Shown here one piece after another: positions 1-7,619 of a DNA stretch of 22,491 nucleotides. The first letter of the stretch is position 1. Each line of letters opens with the position of its first letter. The notes beneath the pieces are model-generated. The model made no database searches and had not been told where the DNA came from. It was given only the letters and a program-made list of their open reading frames with translations. The position numbers and the translations under genes are program-made. This stretch comes from CAYMRL01 sp964398985 (lineage in GTDB: Bacteria; Deinococcota; Deinococci; Deinococcales; Trueperaceae), in NCBI GenBank assembly GCA_964398985.1, contig CAYNOS010000038.1, positions 1-22,491 on the forward strand, written 5' to 3'.

Positions 1-974
<974 letters not shown>

Positions 975-1000
975 AGGTCTTCCTGCTCTGAGTGTGCTTG

Positions 1001-1051
1001 AGGTGGGGCCCACCGTCTCTCCGCTTCGCGGAGGCACGGTGGGCCCCACCT
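1001..1051. repeat. Long palindrome 1 with GCGAAGC apex
   Basis: A perfect 16-bp inverted repeat (1001-1016 against 1036-1051, arm AGGTGGGGCCCACCGT) encloses a second perfect 6-bp stem (1019-1024 against 1028-1033, CTCCGC) closed by the loop TTC. One C/C mismatch and one T.G wobble separate the two stems. Read on the minus strand the apex is GCGAAGC, a heptamer known to form an exceptionally stable DNA mini-hairpin. No T-tract follows on either strand, so it is not a textbook intrinsic terminator, although its place between convergent genes would suit transcript-end formation. It shares the core GTCTCTnCGCTTCGCG with the palindrome at 1267-1310. Confidence 0.9.
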
Positions 1052-1266
1052 CCATCGGTCCTCACGCCAGTCGGTTGCTGACTTCACCTCGAGCTGGGAA
1101 GTTGGCTGGCGCGAGACCAAAGTGGGCCTTGGCAGGTCGTGGAACAATAAAGGTTCGCGCCCCAGAGCAAGCGACGGTGTTCGCGAATCGCCGGTGACTG
1201 ACGCGCCTCGTAGTCGACTTGCGGGCCGCAGTGAGCAGAGCCCGAACTAGGCAGAGGACGACTTGT

Positions 1267-1310
1267 TGTTTGGTGGTGTCTCTGCGCTTCGCGAGAGACA
1301 CCACCAAACA
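1267..1310. repeat. Long palindrome 2 with the same GCGAAGC apex
   Basis: A perfect 17-bp inverted repeat (1267-1283 against 1294-1310, arm TGTTTGGTGGTGTCTCT) with a short inner stem CGC/GCG around the loop TTC; base 1284 is left unpaired. It begins only seven bases past the rimO stop codon (1317-1319, minus strand), so any rimO transcript would end in this hairpin, but no run of T follows. Its apex and inner left arm match the palindrome at 1001-1051, whereas the outer arms differ. This suggests two members of one repeat family whose pairing is kept while the sequence changes. Confidence 0.9.
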
Positions 1311-1316
1311 GCACGG

Positions 1317-2693
1317 CTACCGCGCAAAAGCGCAGACCTCCCCAAACAGATCATGCTCGGTCGACGAAGTGACGCGCACTCGCAGCCTGTCCCCGATCTT
1401 GTAGGTGCCGTCCCCGCTGACGTAGACGAGACCGTCGATGCCGGGAGCGTCGGCGTGACTGCGCGCCACCAACTCGCCAGGCAGCGCGCCGTAGTCGTCG
1501 ACGAGTACCTCGATCTCGCTGCCCACCTTGGCAGCCAGCTTGGCCGCGCTGATCTCCGCCTGTAGCTCCATGAGGCGGGCGTAGCGTTCGGCCTTCACCT
1601 CCTCGGGGACGGCGCCGGGCAGCGCGTTGGCGTCGGCCTCCGGGACGTCGCTGTAGGTGAAGGCGCCGACGCGGTCGAGCCGCGCCTCGACTAGGAAGTC
1701 GAGCAGTTCCTGGAACTCCTCCTCCGTTTCGCCGGGGAAGCCGACGATGAACGTCGAGCGCACCGCCAGTTCCGGACAGACGGAGCGCCACTCGGCGAGG
1801 GTTTTGAGGTGGCTGACGGCTCCGCCGGGACGGCGCATCGCTCTCAGGATCCGCGGGCTGGCGTGTTGCAGAGGCACGTCGAGATAAGGCAGGAGCTTGC
1901 CGGCCGCCATCAGTGGCAGCAGGTCGCGCACGTGCGGGTACGGGTAGACGTAGTGAAGCCGGATCCACACGTCGAGCTCGGTGAGCTCGTCGACCAGGTC
2001 GACGAGGTGCGCCCTCACCTCGCGGTCCAGATAGCTGCTGGTGGCGTGCCTGAGGTCGTTGCCGTAGGCGCTGGAGTCTTGGGCGATGATCAAGAGCTCC
2101 TTGACGCCGCCGGCGACCAGCCGTCTGGCTTCGTAGAGCAGCTCGGCTGCCGGCCGCGAGCGCAGCGGGCCGCGGAGCTTGGGGATGATGCAGAAGCTGC
2201 AGCGGTGATCGCAGCCCTCGGCGATCTTCAGGTAGGCGTAGTGGCGCGGCGTCAGCTTCACGGCGGCGTCGGGCAGCAGCGTGGTGAACGGGTCGCTGGC
2301 GATCGGTGCCGCCTGCCTGACGGCCGCCATGACGCCCTCGACATCAGCCTGACCGGTCACGGCCAGCACTTGGGGGTGGCGTTCGATGATCGTCTCGGGA
2401 CGCTCGCCGAGGCAGCCGGTTACCACGACCTTGCCGTTCTCGGCGAGAGCCTCCCCGATCGCCGCCAACGATTCCTCGACCGCGGGCGTGATGAACCCGC
2501 AGGTGTTGACGACGACGAGGTCCGCGTCGTCGTAGCCGGGGGCCAGCTGGTAGCCCTCGGCGCGCAGACGGCTGAGGATGCGTTCGGAGTCGACGAGCGC
2601 CTTGGGGCAGCCGAGGCTGACGAAGCCGATCCTGGCGCTGGTGGCCAGGGCGGGTCCGGAGGGTTTGGTTGTCGTGTTCGGGGCGCTCTTCAT
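1317..2693 (-). CDS. rimO: Ribosomal protein S12 methylthiotransferase RimO
   Basis: Radical-SAM enzyme that adds a methylthio group to the conserved aspartate of ribosomal protein S12. From the ATG at 2693 it has 458 aa, close to the family norm of about 440. The N-terminal UPF0004 domain has the RimO-type motif GCPKALVDSE, with cluster cysteines at 29, 65 and 94. The radical-SAM motif CX3CX2C lies at 161/165/168, and the C-terminal 75 or so residues form a TRAM domain. A TTG at 2729 would add 12 unconserved residues and overlap folC. I prefer the ATG because conserved sequence starts about 20 residues later and a -10 box (TGATACACT) lies 10 nt upstream. It follows folC on the same strand. 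The GCPKALVDSE motif argues against the tRNA-modifying relative MiaB. Confidence 0.95.
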   Translation of the reverse strand: MKSAPNTTTKPSGPALATSARIGFVSLGCPKALVDSERILSRLRAEGYQLAPGYDDADLVVVNTCGFITPAVEESLAAIGEALAENGKVVVTGCLGERPETIIERHPQVLAVTGQADVEGVMAAVRQAAPIASDPFTTLLPDAAVKLTPRHYAYLKIAEGCDHRCSFCIIPKLRGPLRSRPAAELLYEARRLVAGGVKELLIIAQDSSAYGNDLRHATSSYLDREVRAHLVDLVDELTELDVWIRLHYVYPYPHVRDLLPLMAAGKLLPYLDVPLQHASPRILRAMRRPGGAVSHLKTLAEWRSVCPELAVRSTFIVGFPGETEEEFQELLDFLVEARLDRVGAFTYSDVPEADANALPGAVPEEVKAERYARLMELQAEISAAKLAAKVGSEIEVLVDDYGALPGELVARSHADAPGIDGLVYVSGDGTYKIGDRLRVRVTSSTEHDLFGEVCAFAR

Positions 2694-2703
2694 GCCGTTC
2701 GCG

Positions 2704-2712
2704 AGTGTATCA
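2704..2712 (-). promoter_or_regulatory. Extended -10 box for rimO
   Basis: Minus-strand TGATACACT, fitting TGnTAnnnT. Its TGA is the folC stop codon (2710-2712). The box ends 10 nt before the preferred rimO ATG, so the message would be leaderless or nearly so. No -35 match is visible. The call rests on position and on similarity to the other -10 boxes in this window. Confidence 0.45.
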
Positions 2713-3795
2713 GGGCCGCCTCTTGCCAAGGTCTTCGAGCAGCGGCCTGACGCGACCCGCCAGGTAGAGGGAGCCGGCGATCAGCAGCGTGTTCCCTGGC
2801 GGTGTACGCGCGATGGCGACTTCCAGGGCCTCGGCAGGGTCGGTCACGATCAGGGCACTCAAGTCCGGCGGCGCCGCGGGCGGAGGTTCGTCTTCGGCGG
2901 CGGCCGTCAGGACCACGCTGGCTGCCGAACCCGCCAACACCGTCAAGGTGGCTTGCGCCTGCTTGCGGCTCAGCGCCCCGAACAGCAGCGTGTAGCCTGC
3001 CGGCGTCTCGGCGAGCAGACGCTTGGCGGCGGCCGGGTCGTGGGCGCCGTCGAGCAGCACGTGGCGGCCCGCTACAGAGAAGCGTTCGCCGCGACCCGGC
3101 AACGGCGGTAGCGCCATCGCCGCGCGGATCGCAGCGTCCGGCTGCCCCAGCAGCCGCAGCGCCGCGGCCGCCAACCTCTCGTTCGCCCGCCTGGTCGTCT
3201 CGCCGCCGGCGGGCTCGCTGACGACGTGCAGCGGCGCCCCGCGAAGCGCCGCGACTTCGGCGACGACCGCGAGCGTCTCGCCGCGGGCCGCAGTCACCAG
3301 CGGCACCCCCGACTGGCAGGCCGCAGCCTTGTCGCGGGCGATGTCGGCGACGGTGGGACCCAGCGTCTCGAGATGGTCGGCATCGACGTTGGTCAGCACC
3401 ACCAACCGCAAGGCGGGCCCGTTGAGGACTTGGGTGGCGTCGCTGACTCCCCCCACGCCGGCCTCGAAGACCCCCCAGGCGACCTCCTGGCGCGCGAACT
3501 CTCTCAGCGCCAGCGCCAAGGTCCACTCGAAGAAGGCTGGTTCGAGGTCGTCTCGCTCGGAGATCAGCTCGCGGCCTTGGGCCACCAGGTCGACGACGGC
3601 TTCCGCCGCGACGCGCCGCCCGTCGACGGCGACGCGCTCGCGGAAGTCTTCGACGTGCGGTGACAGGAAGCGCCCGGTGCGCCAGCCGGCGGCGCTGAGA
3701 CCGGCGGCGATCATGGCGGTCACCGAGCCCTTGCCGTTGGTGCCGACCACGCGCACGACGTTGGGTGGCGGTGCGAGCTCCAGACGCTCGAGCAA
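2710..3795 (-). CDS. folC: Folylpolyglutamate/dihydrofolate synthase FolC; true start unresolved
   Basis: Cytoplasmic Mur-ligase-family enzyme that adds glutamate to dihydropteroate or folates using ATP. From the TTG at 3795, the P-loop VGTNGKGS is at residues 17-24 and is followed by the SPHVEDFRERVAVDG region. A central segment FEAGVGGVSDATQVL and a TNVDADHLETLG segment match the Mur-ligase domain, and LDGAHDPAAA marks the C-terminal domain. At 361 aa it is short for the family (about 420). The same frame stays open upstream and encodes FolC-like residues YAEALAWLYRQ (3870-3838), but I found no ATG, GTG or TTG between there and the stop of the upstream gene. The listed start is therefore probably internal. 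A CTG at 3858 or an assembly indel are alternatives. It lies upstream of rimO, and its stop codon is reused in the rimO -10 box. Confidence 0.9.
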   Translation of the reverse strand: MLERLELAPPPNVVRVVGTNGKGSVTAMIAAGLSAAGWRTGRFLSPHVEDFRERVAVDGRRVAAEAVVDLVAQGRELISERDDLEPAFFEWTLALALREFARQEVAWGVFEAGVGGVSDATQVLNGPALRLVVLTNVDADHLETLGPTVADIARDKAAACQSGVPLVTAARGETLAVVAEVAALRGAPLHVVSEPAGGETTRRANERLAAAALRLLGQPDAAIRAAMALPPLPGRGERFSVAGRHVLLDGAHDPAAAKRLLAETPAGYTLLFGALSRKQAQATLTVLAGSAASVVLTAAAEDEPPPAAPPDLSALIVTDPAEALEVAIARTPPGNTLLIAGSLYLAGRVRPLLEDLGKRRP

Positions 3796-3916
3796 CCGCG
3801 CTGCGCGGCCGGGATGGCGGCGTCCACCGGCGCGCGTCTGGCGGTAGAGCCACGCCAGCGCCTCTGCGTACCTGGAACCTGTCGCTAGCGCCGGCGGCGT
3901 CGACCCTGAGTGCTCG

Positions 3917-4669
3917 TCAGTCGCGGCGTCCGCCCTTGCGTGCGCGCCTGCGGCGCGAGCGTCTGCGCGCTGAACCCGGCTCGCGTCCTGCGCCGGAGCG
4001 GCCCTCGCCTCCGAACGCCGGCAGGCTCTGCTCGGAGCCGAGCTTGACGAGCACGACGTCGAGCAGCCCTTCCGGCAGGCGCTGGCTCATCTTGACGATG
4101 TGGTGCGGAGCCTCGGCGTCGACGTACACGACGCTCATGCCAGGGTGCAGAAGGTAGGCGCGGGCACGCTTGACGCCCAGCGCCGTCTCGACGTCGGCCT
4201 CGCCCTTGTACTGCACGTGCACGTCCTTGCCGAGGAGCGGGAAGACCGCGTCGGCGGTGGGACCCAGGGACGCGGCGTCCCCACTCCGGGCCTCGTCGGC
4301 CCCGCCGGCTGCCAGAAAACGCAGCTCGTGGAGCAGAGAGAGGGGGTCGCGGTAGTCGCGGATGTACGGCATCGAGGCGCTGTCACGCGCCCCCTTGGAG
4401 GCGGTCACCAGCCCGCTGCGGGCGTCGAAGTTGACGTCGAGCACGCGCTGCTCGTTGCGCTCCACGACCTCTTCGCGGTAGCGCAGGCTGTGGTGGCGCT
4501 CGGCATGGCTGCGGCTGCGCTGGGTGATGGTGGCGTTGAGGGTGGATCCTTGGAACTGCGACTTGGCTTCCAGCTGCACTTCCGAGCCCAACTCGGCGGT
4601 CTTCACGACGTGAGTGCCGACGTTCTTGCCGCGCAGCGTCAAGCGGTAGCTGAGGACCTCGACGGCCAC
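3917..4669 (-). CDS. Conserved protein of unknown function, DUF3108-like
   Basis: A 250-aa protein with no recognised enzymatic motif. Alternating beta-type segments run from VLSYRLTLRGKNVGTHVVK at the N-terminus through a middle VLDVNFDARSGLVTA and DPLSLLHELRFL to a late VKRARAYLL. This resembles the DUF3108/DUF6134 type of beta-sandwich protein, a resemblance made by eye. No signal peptide or membrane helix is evident from the chosen start. The GTG at 4669 is preferred because a perfect TATACT lies six bases upstream; a longer frame to 4849 would run into the HD-GYP gene and read as low-complexity sequence. The last 25 or so residues are extremely arginine-rich, which could bind nucleic acid or could be an artefact of a frame error near the folC junction. 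Confidence 0.7.
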   Translation of the reverse strand: MAVEVLSYRLTLRGKNVGTHVVKTAELGSEVQLEAKSQFQGSTLNATITQRSRSHAERHHSLRYREEVVERNEQRVLDVNFDARSGLVTASKGARDSASMPYIRDYRDPLSLLHELRFLAAGGADEARSGDAASLGPTADAVFPLLGKDVHVQYKGEADVETALGVKRARAYLLHPGMSVVYVDAEAPHHIVKMSQRLPEGLLDVVLVKLGSEQSLPAFGGEGRSGAGREPGSARRRSRRRRARKGGRRD

Positions 4670-4675
4670 CTCAGA

Positions 4676-4681
4676 AGTATA
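4676..4681 (-). promoter_or_regulatory. -10 box TATACT for the DUF3108-like gene
   Basis: A minus-strand TATACT ends six bases before the GTG at 4669, so transcription should begin at or next to the start codon (leaderless). It lies in the 40-base gap after the HD-GYP stop codon. No -35 element is obvious. Confidence 0.55.
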
Positions 4682-4709
4682 CCGGCACGCCGGCGCCCGG
4701 CGGTCGTCG

Positions 4710-5807
4710 TCAGAACGGCAGGTCGCTCTCCTGCAGGCGTCCCAGCTCCTGGGTCGAGCGGCCCTGCCTGAGCACGTTGTTGACGAACAGCGCGACCAGC
4801 GCGGGATCGAGCTCGCGGCCGCTACGGGCCTCGAGAGCCTTCTCGACATCCCGCAAGGGCAGCGCCTGACCGCGTTCCGAGCTCAGGATGTCGAACGTGT
4901 CGGCCACGGCAATCACCCTGGCGATGCGAGGGATGGCGTCCTTGCGCAGCCCGCTCGGGAAACCGCTGCCGTCCCAGCTCTCGTGGTGGTGGCGGATGCC
5001 TTCTGCCGCCGCCGTCAGCAGGCTCGCGGAGGCGACCAGGTTGGCGCCACGCTGTGGGTGCTCCAGGTCCTCGATGCCGAGGTCGAGGCCGGTGCCGAGT
5101 TTGCCGATGTCGTGCAGCATGGCGGCGAAGTACAGATCCACGAGTTCCTGCATGCTGAAGCCGGCCGCGCGCCCGACCGCCAGAGCGTAGGCGGTGACCC
5201 GCTCGGCGTGCCCCAACTGCGCGAAGTCCTGCGCTTCGAACGCCTGCACGAAAGCCTTGGTGAACTCCACCAGACTCAGCTTGGCGCGGCGCAGCTCGGC
5301 CAGCTGGCTGAGCAGTTCGCCGAGCACCCCCGCCCAGCGGCCCGCGACCTTCAACTCCTCCTCGCTGAAGGCAGGTCCGCCGTGGCGCTGCAACACCAGC
5401 GATCCGTAGGCAGCGAAGCGGCCTTCGACCGGCACCACCAAGGCGCTGTCGGCGTCCCGGAGACCGAGGTCGGCGAGCTGTGCGCGGGAGGCCGCATCGT
5501 TGGGAGTGAAGAGCTCGGCGATGAGGTTCGCCACGATGCGCGGACCGGCGCTGCGCCACGGTCCGTGCATCGGTTTGAGGTCGAGGAGACCGGGACCGTA
5601 ACCGCACTGCGCCTCGAACGCGTAGTCGTCGAGGGAGGTGCCGGTGACGACGTAACCACGCACATCGCCGGGGAGAGTAGCCGCGAGGACCTCGAGGACC
5701 TTCTCGCTGCGCTCGCTCGGGAGCTGCAGCTTGAGCACGCCGGCGAAGGCCGCCAACGGATCCGGTGCCACTGCGGCGTCAGGAGCGTTGAACAGGCGTC
5801 TGAACAA
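4710..5807 (-). CDS. GAF-like plus HD-GYP domain protein, probable cyclic-di-GMP phosphodiesterase
   Basis: A 365-aa cytoplasmic protein. Residues about 25-150 look like a GAF-type sensor (a LEVLAATLPGDVRGYVV stretch and a later ALVVPVEGRFAAYGSLVL). A helical linker leads to an HD-GYP domain at about 175-350. Visible metal and catalytic positions are the HD pair in MLHDIGKLG (232-233), the HPQRG histidine (250), HHE at 274-276 and DGSGFP at 279-284. HD-GYP enzymes hydrolyse cyclic di-GMP. The signature tripeptide is GFP here instead of GYP, a mild change that may still be active. The TTG at 5807 is chosen because GAGGAAGGGA lies just upstream; a GTG at 5930 would add 41 unconserved residues and cross the serS promoter. 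The chromosome also encodes PilT, so a motility link is possible, but the sequence does not show one. Confidence 0.85.
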   Translation of the reverse strand: MFRRLFNAPDAAVAPDPLAAFAGVLKLQLPSERSEKVLEVLAATLPGDVRGYVVTGTSLDDYAFEAQCGYGPGLLDLKPMHGPWRSAGPRIVANLIAELFTPNDAASRAQLADLGLRDADSALVVPVEGRFAAYGSLVLQRHGGPAFSEEELKVAGRWAGVLGELLSQLAELRRAKLSLVEFTKAFVQAFEAQDFAQLGHAERVTAYALAVGRAAGFSMQELVDLYFAAMLHDIGKLGTGLDLGIEDLEHPQRGANLVASASLLTAAAEGIRHHHESWDGSGFPSGLRKDAIPRIARVIAVADTFDILSSERGQALPLRDVEKALEARSGRELDPALVALFVNNVLRQGRSTQELGRLQESDLPF

Positions 5808-5810
5808 GGT

Positions 5811-5820
5811 TCCCTTCCTC
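5811..5820 (-). promoter_or_regulatory. Strong ribosome binding site that fixes the HD-GYP start
   Basis: Minus-strand GAGGAAGGGA, with its AGGA core 8 nt from the TTG at 5807. It decides for a TTG start over the upstream GTG and ATG, which lack any such site. A possible -10 box TATGCT lies at 5887-5892 (minus), which would give a leader of about 70 nt. Confidence 0.65.
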
Positions 5821-5925
5821 TTCGCGGCCGCGCTGCGGGCGAACCTGGGGCGGAAGTCGCCACTCGCCCAATCTGCCGCGCCAGAAAGCATATGCCGCGC
5901 CTGTCCGGCTCGCTGCGAGTCTGCG

Positions 5926-5931
5926 TACACT
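5926..5931 (+). promoter_or_regulatory. -10 box TACACT for serS
   Basis: TACACT ends seven bases before the serS ATG and no Shine-Dalgarno sequence is present, so a leaderless mRNA is expected. It sits in the 131-base divergent region shared with the HD-GYP gene. Confidence 0.5.
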
Positions 5932-5938
5932 GTGGGCC

Positions 5939-7219
5939 ATGCTCGACTTGCGCTTCATCCGTGACAACCCCGAGGCGGTCCGCCGCGCCATGAAGGCGAA
6001 GCAGCTGCACGACTCGCTGGCGTCGCTCGATCAGCTGCTGATCGTCGACGAGGAGCTCCGGCTCCTCAGACGCGACCTCGAGGAGCGGCAGGCGCGGCGC
6101 AACGCCTCGAGCCGCCTAGTCGGCGAGATGAAGCGGCGCGGCGAGGATGATCCCGCCCTGATGTCCGAGCTGGCCGGCTTGGCCGCGGAAGTGAAGCGGC
6201 TGGAGGAGCGGGAGCGCGGACTCGAAGCGCGCTTGGCGTCGCTCGAGCTCGAGATCCCGAACATCCCTCATGACAGCGTCCCTTATGGGGAGAGCGAGCA
6301 CGACAACGTGGTCGTCGCCGAGTGGGGCGAGAAACGCGTGCTCGGTTTCGACGCCAAACCGCACTGGGAACTGATGGTCGAGCGGGGGTGGGTCGACCTC
6401 GATGCCGGCGTCAAGCTCGCGGGGGCCGGATTCCCGGTGTTCAAGGGAGCGGGCGCGCGCCTGGTACGGGCGCTCAAGCACTTCTTCCTCGACCACCTGA
6501 CCGGCCTCGGTTACCAGGAGATCATGCCGCCTCTGATGGTGAACGCGGCGTCGGCGACCGCCACCGGCCAGCTGCCCGACAAGGAAGGGCAGATGTACGA
6601 GGTCTCCGGCGGCTACTACCTGATCCCCACCTCGGAGGTCTCGGTCACCAACCTGCATCGCGACGAGATCCTCGACTCCGCCAGCCTCCCGCTCAAGTAC
6701 TGCGCGTTCACGCCGTGCTTCAGGCGCGAAGCGGGGTCCCACGGCTCGGACGTGCGCGGGCTCAACCGCGTGCACCAGTTCGACAAGGTGGAGATGGTGC
6801 AGTTCGTCAGCCCCGCGACCAGCTACCAGGTGCTGGAGGACATGACGCGCGTCGCCGAAGGGATGTTGGAGGCGCTCGGCCTGCCGTACCGGCGTCTGCT
6901 GATGTGCACCGGCGACATCGGGTTCACGCAGGCCAAGAAGTACGACCTCGAGGTGTGGAGCCCGGGCCAGCAGCGCTGGCTCGAGGTCTCGAGCGTCAGC
7001 AACCTGGAGGCGTTCCAGGCGAACCGGCTCAAGACGCGCGCGCGTCCGGGCGGAGCGCAGGGCAAGGGGAGGCCCGAAAGCGTCCACACCCTCAACGGCA
7101 GCGCGCTGGCGTTCCCTCGCACGATCGCGGCGCTGCTGGAGAGCTACCAGCAGGAGGACGGAAGCGTGGCGCTGCCCGCGGTGCTGCACGCCTACTTCGG
7201 CGCGAATAAGCTGGCGTGA
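5939..7219 (+). CDS. serS: Serine--tRNA ligase
   Basis: Class II aminoacyl-tRNA synthetase that charges tRNA-Ser (and tRNA-Sec where present) with serine; 426 aa, the normal bacterial length. The N-terminus MLDLRFIRDNPEAVRRA is canonical. Residues about 28-105 form the charged antiparallel coiled coil that grips the long variable arm of tRNA-Ser. The catalytic core has the TSE loop (231-233), motif 2 FRREAG (261-266) followed by the family-typical RGLNRVHQFDKVEM, and motif 3 HTLNGSALAFPRTIAALLE (383-401) with its class-defining arginine. The start is the first ATG, seven bases after a TACACT box. It is a single-gene unit: divergent from the HD-GYP gene and convergent with gatC, with only 33 bases between the stops. 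Nothing is missing. Confidence 0.97.
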   Translation: MLDLRFIRDNPEAVRRAMKAKQLHDSLASLDQLLIVDEELRLLRRDLEERQARRNASSRLVGEMKRRGEDDPALMSELAGLAAEVKRLEERERGLEARLASLELEIPNIPHDSVPYGESEHDNVVVAEWGEKRVLGFDAKPHWELMVERGWVDLDAGVKLAGAGFPVFKGAGARLVRALKHFFLDHLTGLGYQEIMPPLMVNAASATATGQLPDKEGQMYEVSGGYYLIPTSEVSVTNLHRDEILDSASLPLKYCAFTPCFRREAGSHGSDVRGLNRVHQFDKVEMVQFVSPATSYQVLEDMTRVAEGMLEALGLPYRRLLMCTGDIGFTQAKKYDLEVWSPGQQRWLEVSSVSNLEAFQANRLKTRARPGGAQGKGRPESVHTLNGSALAFPRTIAALLESYQQEDGSVALPAVLHAYFGANKLA

Positions 7220-7252
7220 ACACCCGGCGCGGGTCGCGAGGAGGAGCGGTCC

Positions 7253-7585
7253 TCAGGACTCGTCGATGGTCCGCGGGACGCTGAAGTAACCGCCGCGCAC
7301 CTTGGGAGCGTTCGACAACGCGGCGTTCCGATCCAGGCTGGGTGTCACGACGTCCGCGCGCCCCTGCGCCGGCGGCACCGTGGTCGGCTCGACGCCAGGC
7401 AGCGCGTCGAGCGGGGCTTCGAAGAGGGCGGCCACGAACCCCAGCAGCTCCTCGAAGTCGGCCGCCAGCGCGCGGCGCTGCTCGTCGTCGACCTCGAGGC
7501 GAGCGAGGGCGAGCAGGCGGTCCAGCTCAGCTTCGTCGAGCGCAGCGCCGGGTTGGCCAGGCGCTACTGGTATGTGACCGTTCAC
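7253..7585 (-). CDS. gatC: Aspartyl/glutamyl-tRNA amidotransferase subunit C
   Basis: Small subunit of GatCAB, which converts Glu-tRNA(Gln) and/or Asp-tRNA(Asn) to the amidated form; GatC steadies the GatA-GatB contact. It has 110 aa. Residues 16-60 show the usual helical pattern (DEAELDRLLALARLEVDDEQ). The C-terminus has the hallmark sequence LSNAPKVRGGYFSVPRTI. The GTG start has a near-perfect Shine-Dalgarno (GAGGAGGTGA, 7594-7603), in contrast with the leaderless genes around it, which suits an internal operon gene. It lies 34 nt after the DUF554 stop. gatA and gatB are not in the window, so the subunits are dispersed. An N-terminal extension of about 14 residues before the conserved part is unremarkable. 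Confidence 0.93.
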   Translation of the reverse strand: MNGHIPVAPGQPGAALDEAELDRLLALARLEVDDEQRRALAADFEELLGFVAALFEAPLDALPGVEPTTVPPAQGRADVVTPSLDRNAALSNAPKVRGGYFSVPRTIDES

Positions 7586-7593
7586 CTGTGGCA

Positions 7594-7603
7594 GTCACCT
7601 CCT
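7594..7603 (-). promoter_or_regulatory. Near-perfect Shine-Dalgarno of gatC
   Basis: Minus-strand GAGGAGGTGA ends 8 nt before the GTG at 7585. It sets the start codon and shows that the organism uses leadered translation as well as leaderless. Confidence 0.75.
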
Positions 7604-7619
7604 CGGCGCCAAGGCTACC

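Larger units (their letters stand above)
975..1316. other. 342-base non-coding gap between convergent pilT and rimO
   Basis: This is the largest gap in the window. It contains two long palindromes (1001-1051 and 1267-1310) separated by 215 bases (1052-1266). I found no convincing gene there: the short open frames on both strands match no recognised family and run through the palindrome arms. There is an 8-base self-complementary TTCGCGAA within the stretch 1170-1190. No tRNA T-loop or anticodon arm could be assembled. It could be a decayed gene, a small RNA or the inside of a palindrome-bounded repeat unit; the sequence alone does not decide. Confidence 0.7.

Noticed and set aside
1052..1266. 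tRNA or other known RNA gene in the pilT-rimO gap
   Set aside because: No T-arm sequence, anticodon arm or acceptor pairing could be assembled.
1001..1310. Classical Rho-independent terminators for pilT and rimO
   Set aside because: The stems are strong but neither palindrome is followed by a run of T on either strand.
2694..2729. TTG at 2729 as the rimO start
   Set aside because: It would overlap folC, add 12 unconserved residues and lie upstream of the likely transcription start.
1809..2750. Long plus-strand open frame (about 313 codons) opposite rimO
   Set aside because: It is antisense to clear RimO coding sequence, its composition is that of a GC-rich shadow frame, and no family motif is seen.
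5808..5930. GTG at 5930 (or ATG at 5891) as the HD-GYP start
   Set aside because: Neither has a ribosome site, the added residues are unconserved, and the TTG at 5807 has a strong Shine-Dalgarno.
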